Origin: Microbacterium pygmaeum
GTDB taxonomy: Bacteria; Actinomycetota; Actinomycetes; Actinomycetales; Microbacteriaceae
Reading direction: 5' to 3'
Assembly (NCBI RefSeq): GCF_900100885.1
Contig: NZ_LT629692.1
Coordinates: forward strand, 3,162,001 to 3,226,000
Length of the DNA: 64,000 bases
Positions 33,504 to 42,688 of the stretch are shown in pieces. The notes beneath the pieces were generated by a model. It was not told the origin of the DNA, did not search any database, and saw only the letters and a program-made list of their open reading frames with translations. The stretch's first letter is position 1; every line of letters starts with the position of its first letter. The translations under genes and the position numbers were made by a program.

Positions 33504-35288
33504 GTGTCCACTGACGATGTCTCCGTCGAGGTCGAGGCTCCCGCCGAGCCCGCCCCGATGACGTTCTCCGACCTGGGGCTGGGCGACGCAGTGCTCAAGG
33601 CACTCAGCGATGTCGGCTACGAGACCCCCTCCGCCATCCAGGCGGCGACGATTCCGACGCTGTTGGCCGGCCGCGACGTCGTGGGTCTCGCCCAGACCGG
33701 CACCGGGAAGACGGCGGCCTTCGCGCTGCCGATCCTGGACCGTCTGGACGTCTCGCAGAAGACCCCGCAGGCGCTCGTGCTGGCACCGACCCGCGAGCTC
33801 GCGCTGCAGGTGTGCGAAGCGTTCGAGAAGTACGCGTCGCACGTCAAGGGCGTCCATGTGCTGCCCGTCTACGGCGGTCAGGGCTACGGCGTGCAGCTGT
33901 CGGCGCTCCGTCGCGGCGTGCACGTCATCGTCGGGACTCCCGGTCGCATCATGGACCACCTCGACAAGGGCACGCTGGACCTGTCGGAGCTCAAATACCT
34001 CGTCCTGGATGAAGCCGACGAGATGCTGAAGATGGGCTTCGCCGAAGACGTCGAGACGATCCTCAAGGACACGCCCTCCACGAAGCAGGTCGCGCTGTTC
34101 TCGGCGACGATGCCCGCGGCGATCCGGCGCATCTCGCAGCAGTACCTGCACGACCCGGAAGAGATCACGGTCAAGACCAAGACCACGACCTCGGCGACGA
34201 TCTCGCAGCGCTACCTGATCGTGTCGTACCAGCAGAAGATCGACGCCCTGACCCGGATCCTCGAGGTGGAGAACTTCGAGGGGATGATCGTCTTCGCCCG
34301 CACCAAGAGCGCCACTGAGGAGATCGCGGAGAAGCTGCGGGCCCGGGGCTACTCGGCTGCGGCGATCAACGGCGACATCGCACAGGTGCAACGCGAGCGC
34401 ACCGTCCACCAGCTCAAGTCCGGCAAACTCGACATCCTCGTCGCCACCGACGTCGCAGCCCGCGGCCTGGACGTCGAGCGCATCTCGCACGTGGTCAATT
34501 TCGACATCCCGACCGACACCGAGTCGTACGTGCACCGCATCGGCCGCACCGGGCGCGCGGGACGCTCCGGCGACGCGATCAGCTTCGTCACCCCGCGCGA
34601 GCGCGGTCTCGTCAACGCGATCGAGCGCGCCACGCGTCAGCCGCTCACCCTCATGCAGCTGCCGACCGCCGACGATGTGAATGTCACGCGCCTCGCGCGA
34701 TTCGATGACCGCATCACCGCCGCGCTCGGGCAGACCGAGCGCATCGACGGGTTCCGCGACGTCATCGCCCACTACGTGCGCAACCACGACGTGCCCGAGG
34801 TCGACGTCGCCGCCGCCCTGGCCGTCGTCGCCCAGGGCGAGTCGCCGCTGCTTCTGGAGCCGGAGCCGGTCCGCCCCAAGCGCGAGTTCGAAGACCGCCC
34901 CGATCGCGGCGATCGTCCGGGCCGGTTCGATCGCGACGAACGCGGCGAGCGCCCGGCGCGCCGTCAGCGCCCGAACAACGGACGCCTGACGACCTACCGG
35001 ATCGCCGTCGGCAAGCGCCACCGCGTCGAGCCCCGTCAGATCGTCGGCGCCCTCGCCAACGAGGGCGGCCTCAGCCGGGGCGACTTCGGGGCGATCCAGA
35101 TCCGTCCCGATTTCTCGCTCGTCGAGCTCCCGGCGGATCTGCCCGCAGGCACCCTGGAGCGCTTGGCCGATACCCGCATCTCGGGCAAGCTCATCGAGCT
35201 GCGGCCCGACTCAGGCGGCCCCGCCCGGCGTTCCTCCGACGACCGTCCGCCCCGAAAGCCCCGGCACAAGGGCTCGTACGACAGCTGA
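33504..35288 (+). CDS. DEAD-box RNA helicase, CsdA/DeaD type
   Basis: A 594-residue ATP-dependent RNA helicase. Q motif FSDLGLGDAVLKALSDVGYE, Walker A AQTGTGKTAAF (about 62), PTRELALQV, GTPGRIMDHL, DEADEML (about 168), SATMP, then the second RecA domain with ATDVAARGLDVERISHVVNF and HRIGRTGRAGRSGD (about 345). An Arg/Asp-rich linker (about 460-490) leads to a DbpA-type RNA-binding domain (TTYRIAVGKRHRVEPRQIVG, to about 575). Such enzymes act in ribosome assembly and cold adaptation. It lies just downstream of padR. Confidence 0.92.
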   Translation: MSTDDVSVEVEAPAEPAPMTFSDLGLGDAVLKALSDVGYETPSAIQAATIPTLLAGRDVVGLAQTGTGKTAAFALPILDRLDVSQKTPQALVLAPTRELALQVCEAFEKYASHVKGVHVLPVYGGQGYGVQLSALRRGVHVIVGTPGRIMDHLDKGTLDLSELKYLVLDEADEMLKMGFAEDVETILKDTPSTKQVALFSATMPAAIRRISQQYLHDPEEITVKTKTTTSATISQRYLIVSYQQKIDALTRILEVENFEGMIVFARTKSATEEIAEKLRARGYSAAAINGDIAQVQRERTVHQLKSGKLDILVATDVAARGLDVERISHVVNFDIPTDTESYVHRIGRTGRAGRSGDAISFVTPRERGLVNAIERATRQPLTLMQLPTADDVNVTRLARFDDRITAALGQTERIDGFRDVIAHYVRNHDVPEVDVAAALAVVAQGESPLLLEPEPVRPKREFEDRPDRGDRPGRFDRDERGERPARRQRPNNGRLTTYRIAVGKRHRVEPRQIVGALANEGGLSRGDFGAIQIRPDFSLVELPADLPAGTLERLADTRISGKLIELRPDSGGPARRSSDDRPPRKPRHKGSYDS

Positions 35289-35377
35289 CCAGCGGCATCC
35301 GCTCTCCTCCCCCGGCCGGCCCGCTCCCCTGTCGCCAACCGGCCGACCAGGAGCTCGCGACGGACGATTCGCGACGG

Positions 35378-35399
35378 CGGAGCGGCCCAACCCGCTCCG
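35378..35399. terminator. hairpin downstream of the helicase gene
   Basis: CGGAGCGG (35378-35385) pairs with CCGCTCCG (35392-35399) across a 6-nt loop, 90 bp after the helicase stop. No T-tract. Confidence 0.4.
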
Positions 35400-35438
35400 C
35401 TGGCCGCGAACCCGAGCGAACGGTCAGCCGCGCGAACC

Positions 35439-35444
35439 TAGGAT
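35439..35444 (+). promoter_or_regulatory. -10 TAGGAT, leaderless start
   Basis: TAGGAT ends 6 nt before ATG 35451. The same TAGGAT plus six nt plus ATG arrangement recurs at 53310. Confidence 0.5.
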
Positions 35445-35450
35445 CGAAGC

Positions 35451-36770
35451 ATGGCTGGACTGTGGGGCAGACGGAAGCGCGAAGAGCAGGCGGCACAGGA
35501 TGCGCAGGACGCCGACCTCGCACGGGAGGCGCAGCGCGCACTCGTGTCGGTGGACGAGCGGGTGCGCACCACCACCGACGAGCTGGAGTTCGCGATCGCC
35601 GAACTCGGCGAGGGACCGACGACCGAGCTGCGCACGGCACTGGCCGCCGTCCGCCATCACCTCGGCGAGGCGTTCCAGCTGCACCAGCTGAACCACGACG
35701 AGATCCCGGACACCCCCGAAGAGCTGCGCACCCGCAACACCCGCATCCTCCAGCTGTGCGAGTGGGCCGATGACCTGCTGGATGATCGCACCGCGACGCT
35801 CGAGAAGGACATCGAGCGTGTCCGGCGCGCGCCGGAGATCCTCGAGCAGGTGCGGGCAGACACGGTGACCCTCGGCGAACGGCTCCCCCATGCCCGCAGC
35901 ACGCTGGAGCGGCTCTCGCAGCGCTACAGCGAGGAGGCCGTGCGCCAGGTCGCCTCCGGTGCCGATGAGGCGGAGCAGCTGCTCGTCTTCGCCACGCACA
36001 GCGCCGACGTCTCGACGCGCAGGCGCGAGGCCAAACGCGCCGAAGAGGCCAACCTCGCGCTCGAGACGGCGACCGAGGCCGTGCGCCGCGCCGGGGCGAT
36101 CATCGACGGCATCGAGGACTTCGAGATCGAGGCGCTTCGCGCCGAATCCACGCTGGCCGATGTGATCGCCGACTCGCGCGGCGACCTCGTCGCGGCCCGC
36201 CAGGCACCCGCCGTGCCTGCCGTCGCCTCCGCGGTGACCGTTCTGGAGGCTGCGCTTCGCGCGCTCTCGCCCGCCGGCGCGAAGGCGGATCCGTTCGCGG
36301 AGCTCTCGCAGCTGCGCGAGGCCAATAGCGGGCTGGATGCCGCGATCGCGGTCGCCCGCGAACGCGAGGCGCGCCCCATCCCCTCGATCCCGCACGTACG
36401 GCACTCCCTTGACGATGCCGACCGCCAGATCGCCGTCGCCCGCAACGTGATCGCCGGACACCGCGGCTGGATCGGCGCCGATGCACGTACCCGCCTGGCC
36501 GAAGCCGAGCGGACCCGGACCGATGCCGAGCCCATGGTCGCCGACGAGGACACCCGCGAAGAGGCGATGGGCCTCGCCCGCCGCGCCGGTGCGCTCGCCA
36601 GCGAGGCGCTGCAGCTGGCGCAGCGCGACATCGACTCGTCACGCCCGCAGGATCCGGGCTGGGGCGGTCCGCAGGGCGGCGGCCGGCGCGGTGGCGGGAT
36701 GGGCGACGCGATGGGCGGCATCCTCGGCGGCCTGGTCATCGGCGGCCTGCTCGGCGACATGTTCGACTAG
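35451..36770 (+). CDS. coiled-coil protein with glycine-rich hydrophobic tail
   Basis: A 439-residue, highly charged and Ala-rich protein, predicted helical and coiled-coil from about residue 15 to 385 (EEQAAQDAQDADLAREAQRA, ATLEKDIERVRRAPEILEQV, ALASEALQLAQRDIDSSRPQ). The last 45 residues are Gly-rich and turn hydrophobic (GGGMGDAMGGILGGLVIGGL). It resembles the helical repeat part of TPM-domain membrane proteins but has no TPM domain or signal peptide. Function unknown; a membrane-associated structural or stress role is a guess. A strong terminator follows. Confidence 0.7.
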   Translation: MAGLWGRRKREEQAAQDAQDADLAREAQRALVSVDERVRTTTDELEFAIAELGEGPTTELRTALAAVRHHLGEAFQLHQLNHDEIPDTPEELRTRNTRILQLCEWADDLLDDRTATLEKDIERVRRAPEILEQVRADTVTLGERLPHARSTLERLSQRYSEEAVRQVASGADEAEQLLVFATHSADVSTRRREAKRAEEANLALETATEAVRRAGAIIDGIEDFEIEALRAESTLADVIADSRGDLVAARQAPAVPAVASAVTVLEAALRALSPAGAKADPFAELSQLREANSGLDAAIAVAREREARPIPSIPHVRHSLDDADRQIAVARNVIAGHRGWIGADARTRLAEAERTRTDAEPMVADEDTREEAMGLARRAGALASEALQLAQRDIDSSRPQDPGWGGPQGGGRRGGGMGDAMGGILGGLVIGGLLGDMFD

Positions 36771-36785
36771 CTGACGCACGAACGC

Positions 36786-36821
36786 CGAAGGCGCGGTCCC
36801 CCTCGGGGAGCCGCGCCTTCG
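36786..36821. terminator. strong bidirectional terminator
   Basis: CGAAGGCGCGG (36786-36796) pairs perfectly with CCGCGCCTTCG (36811-36821), and TCCCC/GGGGA continues the stem inside. It lies between the convergent coiled-coil gene and hpf. Confidence 0.75.
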
Positions 36822-36831
36822 ACGTTGCAGG

Positions 36832-37488
36832 TCAGGCCACCACGACGGGCGCGTTCTGCGTGGTCAGCGAGATGACACCGTAGTCCCAGCCCTTGCGCCG
36901 GTACACGACGCTCGGGTGGTCGGTGCGCGCGTCGATGAAGAGGAAGAAGTCGTGTCCGACGAGCTCCATCCGATCCACGGCCTCCTCGACGGACATCCAC
37001 TCCGGGTCGAACTCCTTCGTCCGGATGACGACCGGCGTGTAGTCCGCTTCGTCCTCGTTGCCGGTGATGATCGGGATCTCGCCGGTGGCGACGGCCCGCA
37101 TCACCTCTTCGGATGCCGGCTGCACATCGATCCCGGAGATCTCCCCGCTCTCCTTCTCGAACTTCGCACCGCGGGGGTGGTTGCGCGCGTCGACGCGCTT
37201 GTCCTTCGCGCGCCGGAGCTGTTCGCACAGCTTGTCGACGGCCATGTCGAGCGCAGCGAACTTGTCGCCGTCGGTCGCCTCGGCCCGCACGAGCGGTCCT
37301 TTGCCGGTGAGCGTGAGCTCGACGGTCTCGTCTTCGACGCGGCCGTTGTGATAGGCACGATGGGTCACCTTGACATCCACGCGTTGCGCGCGTGGGGCGA
37401 GGTTATCGATGCGAGCAGCCTTGTCTTCGACCACTGAGCGGAACCGATCTGTGATTCCCACTCCGACGCCGACGATGCTGGTTTCCAT
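36832..37488 (-). CDS. hpf: long-form ribosome hibernation promoting factor
   Basis: A 218-residue S30AE protein. The N-terminal domain (1 to about 105; VGVGVGITDRFRSVVEDKAA, VELTLTGKGPLVRAEATDGD, AVDKLCEQLRRAKDKR) sits in the 30S decoding region. The C-terminal domain (about 155-218; VIRTKEFDPEWMSVEEAVDR, DFFLFIDARTDHPSVVYRRK, GWDYGVI) dimerises ribosomes into 100S particles in stationary phase. I start at ATG 37488 because AAGGAGG lies 5 nt upstream; ATG 37512 is inside that leader. Downstream of comF on the same strand, as next to secA in M. tuberculosis. Confidence 0.92.
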   Translation of the reverse strand: METSIVGVGVGITDRFRSVVEDKAARIDNLAPRAQRVDVKVTHRAYHNGRVEDETVELTLTGKGPLVRAEATDGDKFAALDMAVDKLCEQLRRAKDKRVDARNHPRGAKFEKESGEISGIDVQPASEEVMRAVATGEIPIITGNEDEADYTPVVIRTKEFDPEWMSVEEAVDRMELVGHDFFLFIDARTDHPSVVYRRKGWDYGVISLTTQNAPVVVA

Positions 37489-37597
37489 CCCTGCCTCCTT
37501 GTTCCGGTCCACCCGGTCAAGGGCGGACCATGAGTCGCCTTGTCGTCCCCACGCTATCCCGCGACACCGACCCTGTCACCTGTGAGTTTCGAATGGT

Positions 37598-38278
37598 TCA
37601 CCTCTCGTTGAGATAGCGGGGCGTGGCCGCGACGGTCGCCGCCCCGACCACCTCGGCGCCCGCCGCCCGCAGGGCGCGCGCGGCCTCGGCGAGGGTCGCC
37701 CCGGTCGTCACGACGTCGTCGATGACGAGGATCCGCAGCCCCGTGGCGTCCCTGGACCGCAGGGCGGAAGCGACATTGTCCCGCCGCTGCGCGATGCCCA
37801 GACCCCGCTGATCGGCGGTCCCTCGGGCCGGCACGAGAAGGCGTCGGCACTCGAGCCCGGCACGGGCGGCGATGAGCTCGACGACCCGGTACCCGCGGCG
37901 TCGGTAGGCGGCGCGCGAGGTCGGCAGGGGAACGATCGTGATGCGGTCGGAAGGGCGAGCGGATGCCGCGGAGCCGGCCGCCTCGACGGCGGCGCGCAGC
38001 GCCGGCGCCAGATTCCGCGCGAGCGCTGTGCGCCCCTCCTCCTTCACCGCGCGGATCACCCGTGCCGTGACGCCGTCGAAGCGCAGGCCGCTCCAGACCG
38101 GCACGCCCTCGATCGTCGGCATGCGCCGTGTGGGCACCGGTCGCAGCGCCGCGACGCAGGTCTCGCAGAGCACGACATCCGGTTCGTCGCACCCCGCGCA
38201 CCAGACGGGGAACACCAGCGCCAGCGCCTCGTAGAGCGCACCGCGGATCGTCGAGCGAAGCCACGCGCCGTCATCCAT
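37598..38278 (-). CDS. ComF-family phosphoribosyltransferase-like protein
   Basis: A 226-residue protein with an N-terminal zinc ribbon (VWCAGCDEPDVVLCETCVAA, about 23-42) and a phosphoribosyltransferase domain whose PRPP loop is ILVIDDVVTTGATLAEAARA near residue 180. YRRRGYRVVELIA and QRGLGIAQRRDNV are family motifs. ComF proteins are linked to DNA uptake in some bacteria, but most actinobacterial members are untested. I start at ATG 38278 (MDDGAWLR). Confidence 0.85.
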   Translation of the reverse strand: MDDGAWLRSTIRGALYEALALVFPVWCAGCDEPDVVLCETCVAALRPVPTRRMPTIEGVPVWSGLRFDGVTARVIRAVKEEGRTALARNLAPALRAAVEAAGSAASARPSDRITIVPLPTSRAAYRRRGYRVVELIAARAGLECRRLLVPARGTADQRGLGIAQRRDNVASALRSRDATGLRILVIDDVVTTGATLAEAARALRAAGAEVVGAATVAATPRYLNER

Positions 38279-38378
38279 ACCGCCCACCGTGGCGCGCTCG
38301 CGCACAGCGGCGGCGCCGAGTCCCGGCATCCGTTTATCGACGCGGCAGCCGGCGGGCTGGGGAGGGAACTGCGCCCGA

Positions 38379-40061
38379 TCACCCCGGCGAGCCCTGCTGC
38401 GTGGACAGGACCAGGATGCCGATGGCCGTCCGCGCCCAGTTGGATCCGCGCTTGACGTACAGCGACCCGTCGTCGGCGCGCAACCGCACCGTCGAGACCG
38501 AGGTGGCGCCCGCGATCGCGACCGCCCCTGGCGCGTCCGTCGACGTGGACGGCCCGCCGACGAGCTGCTCGGTCACCATCGAGTTCTCCGGAGTGACCGA
38601 GAGCACCGCGACGGTGGTGTCATCGACCCACGCGATGCCCGTTCCGGTCTCCGCGACGGCGCCGAGCACGATCGGCGCGCCCAGTCGCAGGGGCTGGTTC
38701 TCCGCGTCGCGGACGATCCCCGCGATCCAGACGGAGGGGGTTCCCCCCGACTGCACGAGCGCGGCCACACGGGTGCCGTCGCGGGAGACCGCCATCGCCG
38801 TGATCTGCGTCGCGCCGGGCCACGCCGCCGCGACAAGGAGGCGGTCCGTTCCGGAGAACACCTCGACGTCGGTCGGCCGGTCGCGCGGAACGCTCCAGAC
38901 GAATCCCTGTGCGTCGACGCTGGGATCCACCAGACCAGGGCGGGCGTCGACGATCGTGACATCGCCGTCCGCCGTGACCCGTGCCACCGATCCGTCGGCG
39001 AGGCGCACCGCGGCGAGGTCGCGCTGCGCCGACACCTGAATCGAGACGGGACGCGGCGCGAGGCTGGTCATCGTGTCGCTGAGACCGGCGATCGGGGTGA
39101 GCTCGTCACCGGAGAGGAACCCGAAGCCGTCGGTCGTCTCCACCAGCGGCGGCCCCGTGACGCGCGTCGAGCGCGTCGAGACCGGTTCGGCGGTCAGCGG
39201 CGCGGAGGCCACCGACATCTGCGCGCCGGCGACGGAGGCGGTGGCCAGGCTCGCCGTCAGCTGCGTCTGCATGCGGTTCAGCGTGGCCTGATCGAGGTTC
39301 AGGGCGTTGGCGCTGAGCTGGACCTGGGCGATCCCGGATTCGATCGGCACTGAGGGCTGGGCCTCGACGCTCTCCGGGAAGGCGTTGAGCACGGATTCAG
39401 CCAGCCAGCTGCTGGGCGAGCCGTCCACCAGCGCGGCGGTGATGCGGGCTGCGGAGTTCGTCGCGGCGAACCAGCGCACGTCGGGCACGAGGTACTGCCA
39501 GGTCGGATCGAAGTACATCAGCGAGTAGCGGTGGAAGACCCTCGCGAAGTTGTCGCGATCCAGCACGATGCCATCCGGCGCCTCGGTGATGCGCCATTCG
39601 CCGTCGTCCTGCTGGGCCAGCTCGAACCCGAGCGTGGTCTCGACGGCGTCGGAGGGCTCGTAGGATCCGGCGGCATCGATCGTGGCGACGCTGACGAGCG
39701 ACAGCGAGACCGCGCCCGTGGTCGGCGCGGCATACTGCCGGTCGCCCAGCAGGTCGACCGTGACGCTCGCCTCGGGCAGCCAGGTCTCGCGGATGGAGGG
39801 TGCGAGGAACAGCCGTGCGGTCTCCCAGTCGGCGCCGGGGCCGGGGCCGGAACCGGCCCGTATGAAGCCCTCGACGATCTGCTCCGGTGACGAGCCGGGC
39901 TGAGGGCGGTCGGGCACGAACGAGAAGTCGGGTGTGCCGGCATCCGTCCCCGCTTCGCGTCCCTCGTTGACCGGACCGCCCGTCGGCAGCCCGGCACAGG
40001 CGCTGAGGACGAGGGCGGCCACGACGAGGATTGAGGAGAGGATGCCGCGGCGAGCGCTCAC
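38379..40061 (-). CDS. lpqB: lipoprotein LpqB, MtrB partner
   Basis: A 560-residue lipoprotein. The signal ends in a lipobox VLSACAG (Cys22), then a GerMN domain (about 140-290) and a C-terminal LpqB beta-propeller-like domain. LpqB binds the extracellular part of MtrB and tunes its signalling in mycobacteria. GTG 40061 overlaps the mtrB stop (GTGA), so the three-gene mtrA-mtrB-lpqB operon is coupled. The 100-bp gap to comF follows. Confidence 0.9.
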   Translation of the reverse strand: MSARRGILSSILVVAALVLSACAGLPTGGPVNEGREAGTDAGTPDFSFVPDRPQPGSSPEQIVEGFIRAGSGPGPGADWETARLFLAPSIRETWLPEASVTVDLLGDRQYAAPTTGAVSLSLVSVATIDAAGSYEPSDAVETTLGFELAQQDDGEWRITEAPDGIVLDRDNFARVFHRYSLMYFDPTWQYLVPDVRWFAATNSAARITAALVDGSPSSWLAESVLNAFPESVEAQPSVPIESGIAQVQLSANALNLDQATLNRMQTQLTASLATASVAGAQMSVASAPLTAEPVSTRSTRVTGPPLVETTDGFGFLSGDELTPIAGLSDTMTSLAPRPVSIQVSAQRDLAAVRLADGSVARVTADGDVTIVDARPGLVDPSVDAQGFVWSVPRDRPTDVEVFSGTDRLLVAAAWPGATQITAMAVSRDGTRVAALVQSGGTPSVWIAGIVRDAENQPLRLGAPIVLGAVAETGTGIAWVDDTTVAVLSVTPENSMVTEQLVGGPSTSTDAPGAVAIAGATSVSTVRLRADDGSLYVKRGSNWARTAIGILVLSTQQGSPG

Positions 40062-41794
40062 GAGCCGCCTCCCGCTCGCTCGGCATCGCGGCTCGCGGCA
40101 CGCGCGGCGGCGACGTCGATCACCTCGATGGGCTGGGTGAGACCGAGCGCATCGATTGCTGCGACCGCGTCATCGCCGGGGTCGGCGGGAATCGGCGACG
40201 GCGCGGTCAGCCGCGTCCCGGTCCGCTCGGACGCGAGATCGCGCGGCAGGGTGAGCACGAAATGCGATCCGCGGCCGACCTCGGACCAGAGCGCGAGCTC
40301 ACCGCCGTGCAGTCGTGCGTCGCCGAGGGCGATCGACAGCCCCAGCCCGGTGCCGCCGATCGTGCGGGTCCGCGAGGGGTCCGCGCGCCAGAACCGGTCG
40401 AAGACCCGCTCCAGGTCGTCCGGCTTGATCCCCAGGCCGTAGTCGCGCACGCCGAGGGCGACAGCCTGCTGGTCGCTGTCGACGGTCACGACGATCGGGC
40501 GGCCTTCGCCGTGCTCGATGGCGTTGCCGAGCAGGTTGCGGACGATGCGCCGGATGCGTCGCGGGTCCATCTCGACGGGCGAGTAGCCGCCGGGAGCCAC
40601 CAGCCGCACGTCGGTGCCGTGCTGCTCGGCCAGCTGCTGCATCGAGCCGATGACGTCGGCGGCGAGGTGAGCGAGACTGGTCGGCTCGAGTTCGAGCTGC
40701 ACCGAACCGGCGTCGTACCGGCTGATCTCGAGCAGGTCGGTCAGCAGCGTCTCGAACCGCTGCACCTGGGCGTTCAGCAACTCTGCTGCGCGGGCGGTCG
40801 ACGGGTCGAAGTCGGCGCGCTGATCGTTGATCATGTCGGCGGCCAGCCGGATCGTCGTCAGCGGCGTGCGCAGCTCGTGCGAGACGTCCGAGACGAATCG
40901 CTGCTGCACGAGCGAGAGGTCGGCGAGCTCCTTGATCTGCGATTCGATGCTGTCGGCCATCGCATTGAACGAGCGGCCGAGCGTCGCCAGTTCATCCTCT
41001 CCGCGCACCGGCAGTCGGACGCCGAGCTCGCCCGCGGCGAGCTTCGCGCTGGTGTCGGCCGCCTCGCCGATCGGGGTGGTGACCGAGCGCAGCACGAACC
41101 ACGAGATCGCTCCGATCAGCAGTACGAGCCCGATGCCCACGACCCACAGGGTCGTGTGGACGAAGCCGAGGGTCTGCGACGCGCTGTCCAGGTCGTAGGC
41201 GAGGTACAGCTCGTAGCCGCCGACGTCGGGGACGTTCAGCTGCTGGCCCACCACGATCCCTGGTACATCGCCGTCCTCAGTGGGCAGCGACACCGACTGC
41301 CACCACTGGCGCGTGTCGTCGGCGCGCACCGTGTCGCGCAGCTCGTCGGAGATGATGTCCTCGCCCAGACCTGTGGTGATGTCCTGCGGAGCGATCTGCG
41401 ACGTGGACCGGTCGATACGGAACGTGCGGATGAGGTCGCTCGTGGACTGCTGGGTCAGCTCCGTGCCGACCAGGTTCATGAGGCTCTGCAGACGGGCGCT
41501 GTCGCCCTGCGGGGCTGCGGCGTCCAGGATGCCCTGGGCTGCTTCGGTTGCACGCTGCGAGTCGGCGAGCACCTGGTCCTTGCGCGCCTGGAAGAGGTCG
41601 TTCTGGATCGCCAGCGCCATCCAGATGCAGGCGACGACGATCGCGAGGGCGGTGAGGGCCAGCGTGATCAGGATGGTGCGGAATCGCAGCGAACGGCGCC
41701 AGAGGCTCGCCAGACTGTCCGGCCACGAGCGCCAGTCTCGCAGCGTGTGCAGTGCGACGCGGGTTGCCGCGGTCGGCGCGCTGGCCGGCGCCAT
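40058..41794 (-). CDS. mtrB: MtrB sensor histidine kinase
   Basis: A 578-residue membrane kinase: first helix at about 38-60 (TILITLALTALAIVVACIWM), extracytoplasmic sensor to about 220, second helix (LWVVGIGLVLLIGAISWFVL), HAMP, then HisKA with SDVSHELRTPLTTIRLAADM (phospho-acceptor His near 305) and HATPase (NLLGNAIEHGE, VRDYGLGIKPDDLERVFDRF, GTGLGLSIA). MtrAB links envelope and cell-division status to gene expression. ATG 41794 is 9 nt after the mtrA stop; the longer frame upstream overlaps mtrA. Confidence 0.93.
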   Translation of the reverse strand: MAPASAPTAATRVALHTLRDWRSWPDSLASLWRRSLRFRTILITLALTALAIVVACIWMALAIQNDLFQARKDQVLADSQRATEAAQGILDAAAPQGDSARLQSLMNLVGTELTQQSTSDLIRTFRIDRSTSQIAPQDITTGLGEDIISDELRDTVRADDTRQWWQSVSLPTEDGDVPGIVVGQQLNVPDVGGYELYLAYDLDSASQTLGFVHTTLWVVGIGLVLLIGAISWFVLRSVTTPIGEAADTSAKLAAGELGVRLPVRGEDELATLGRSFNAMADSIESQIKELADLSLVQQRFVSDVSHELRTPLTTIRLAADMINDQRADFDPSTARAAELLNAQVQRFETLLTDLLEISRYDAGSVQLELEPTSLAHLAADVIGSMQQLAEQHGTDVRLVAPGGYSPVEMDPRRIRRIVRNLLGNAIEHGEGRPIVVTVDSDQQAVALGVRDYGLGIKPDDLERVFDRFWRADPSRTRTIGGTGLGLSIALGDARLHGGELALWSEVGRGSHFVLTLPRDLASERTGTRLTAPSPIPADPGDDAVAAIDALGLTQPIEVIDVAAARAASRDAERAGGGS

Positions 41795-41802
41795 GGGTCG
41801 AC

Positions 41803-42483
41803 CTAGACGACCGCGCCGGCGCGGTAGCCGACGCCGCGCACCGTGGTGACGATCTTGGGGTTGTCGGGATCGAGCTCGACCTTGGCGCGCAGGCGCTGCA
41901 CGTGCACGTTCACGAGACGCGTGTCGGCCTTGTAGTGGTAGCCCCACACCTGCTCGAGCAGCATCTCGCGCGAGAACACCTGCTGCGGTTTGGAGGCCAG
42001 TGCCACGAGCAACTCGAACTCCAGCGGCGTCAGGGCGATGGGCTCCTCGTCGCGGCGCACCTCGTGCGCGGCCACGTCGACGGTGAGGTCGCCGATGCGC
42101 AGCACGTCACCGGCCGGCTGCGAGGCCGGGCGGAGGCGGGTGCGGATGCGGGCGACGAGCTCCTTCGGGTTGAAGGGTTTGACGATGTAGTCGTCGGCAC
42201 CTGATTCCAGACCCTTGACCACGTCCGCGGTGTCGGTGCGCGCGGTCAGCATGATGATGGGGACGCCCGATTCGGCGCGCACCTGGTTGCAGATCTCGAT
42301 GCCGTCCATGCCGGGGAGCATCAGGTCGAGCAGGATCAGGTCGGGCCGCTCCGCGCGCCAGACATCGACAGCCTTCACTCCGTCCGCACAGAACACCGTC
42401 TCGAATCCCTCGGTGCGCAGCACGATGCCGATCATCTCGGCCAGAGCGGTGTCGTCGTCGACCACCAGGATGCGTGATGTCAT
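41803..42483 (-). CDS. mtrA: MtrA response regulator
   Basis: A 226-residue OmpR-type regulator. Receiver domain 1-118: acidic pocket D9-D10-D11, phosphorylated Asp53 in ILLDLMLPGMDGIEICNQVR, Lys in DDYIVKPFNPKELVARI. Winged-helix domain 130-226: LTPLEFELLVALASKPQQVF, LEQVWGYHYKADTRLVNVHV, TTVRGVGYRAG. It controls cell-wall hydrolase and osmotic genes and is usually essential in mycobacteria. Divergent from the membrane/MoxR operon across a 205-bp gap in which I see only weak -10-like hexamers. Confidence 0.95.
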   Translation of the reverse strand: MTSRILVVDDDTALAEMIGIVLRTEGFETVFCADGVKAVDVWRAERPDLILLDLMLPGMDGIEICNQVRAESGVPIIMLTARTDTADVVKGLESGADDYIVKPFNPKELVARIRTRLRPASQPAGDVLRIGDLTVDVAAHEVRRDEEPIALTPLEFELLVALASKPQQVFSREMLLEQVWGYHYKADTRLVNVHVQRLRAKVELDPDNPKIVTTVRGVGYRAGAVV

Positions 42484-42688
42484 CTCGCGCGTTTCGTCCT
42501 CCGTGTTCGTGCCGGGGCATGGCCGTTCGCGCGCCGACCCCAGTGCTCCCCACAGAGTAGTCGACGGCGGCTGTGCGCAGGCCTAACGTCCCCAGTGCGG
42601 CGGCTGTCCGTGCCGCCGGCGCGCATGAGGGGTATGACACGATGGGAACAGCCCGACCTGCCCGACGACCGCACGAGGAGGGGCATCC

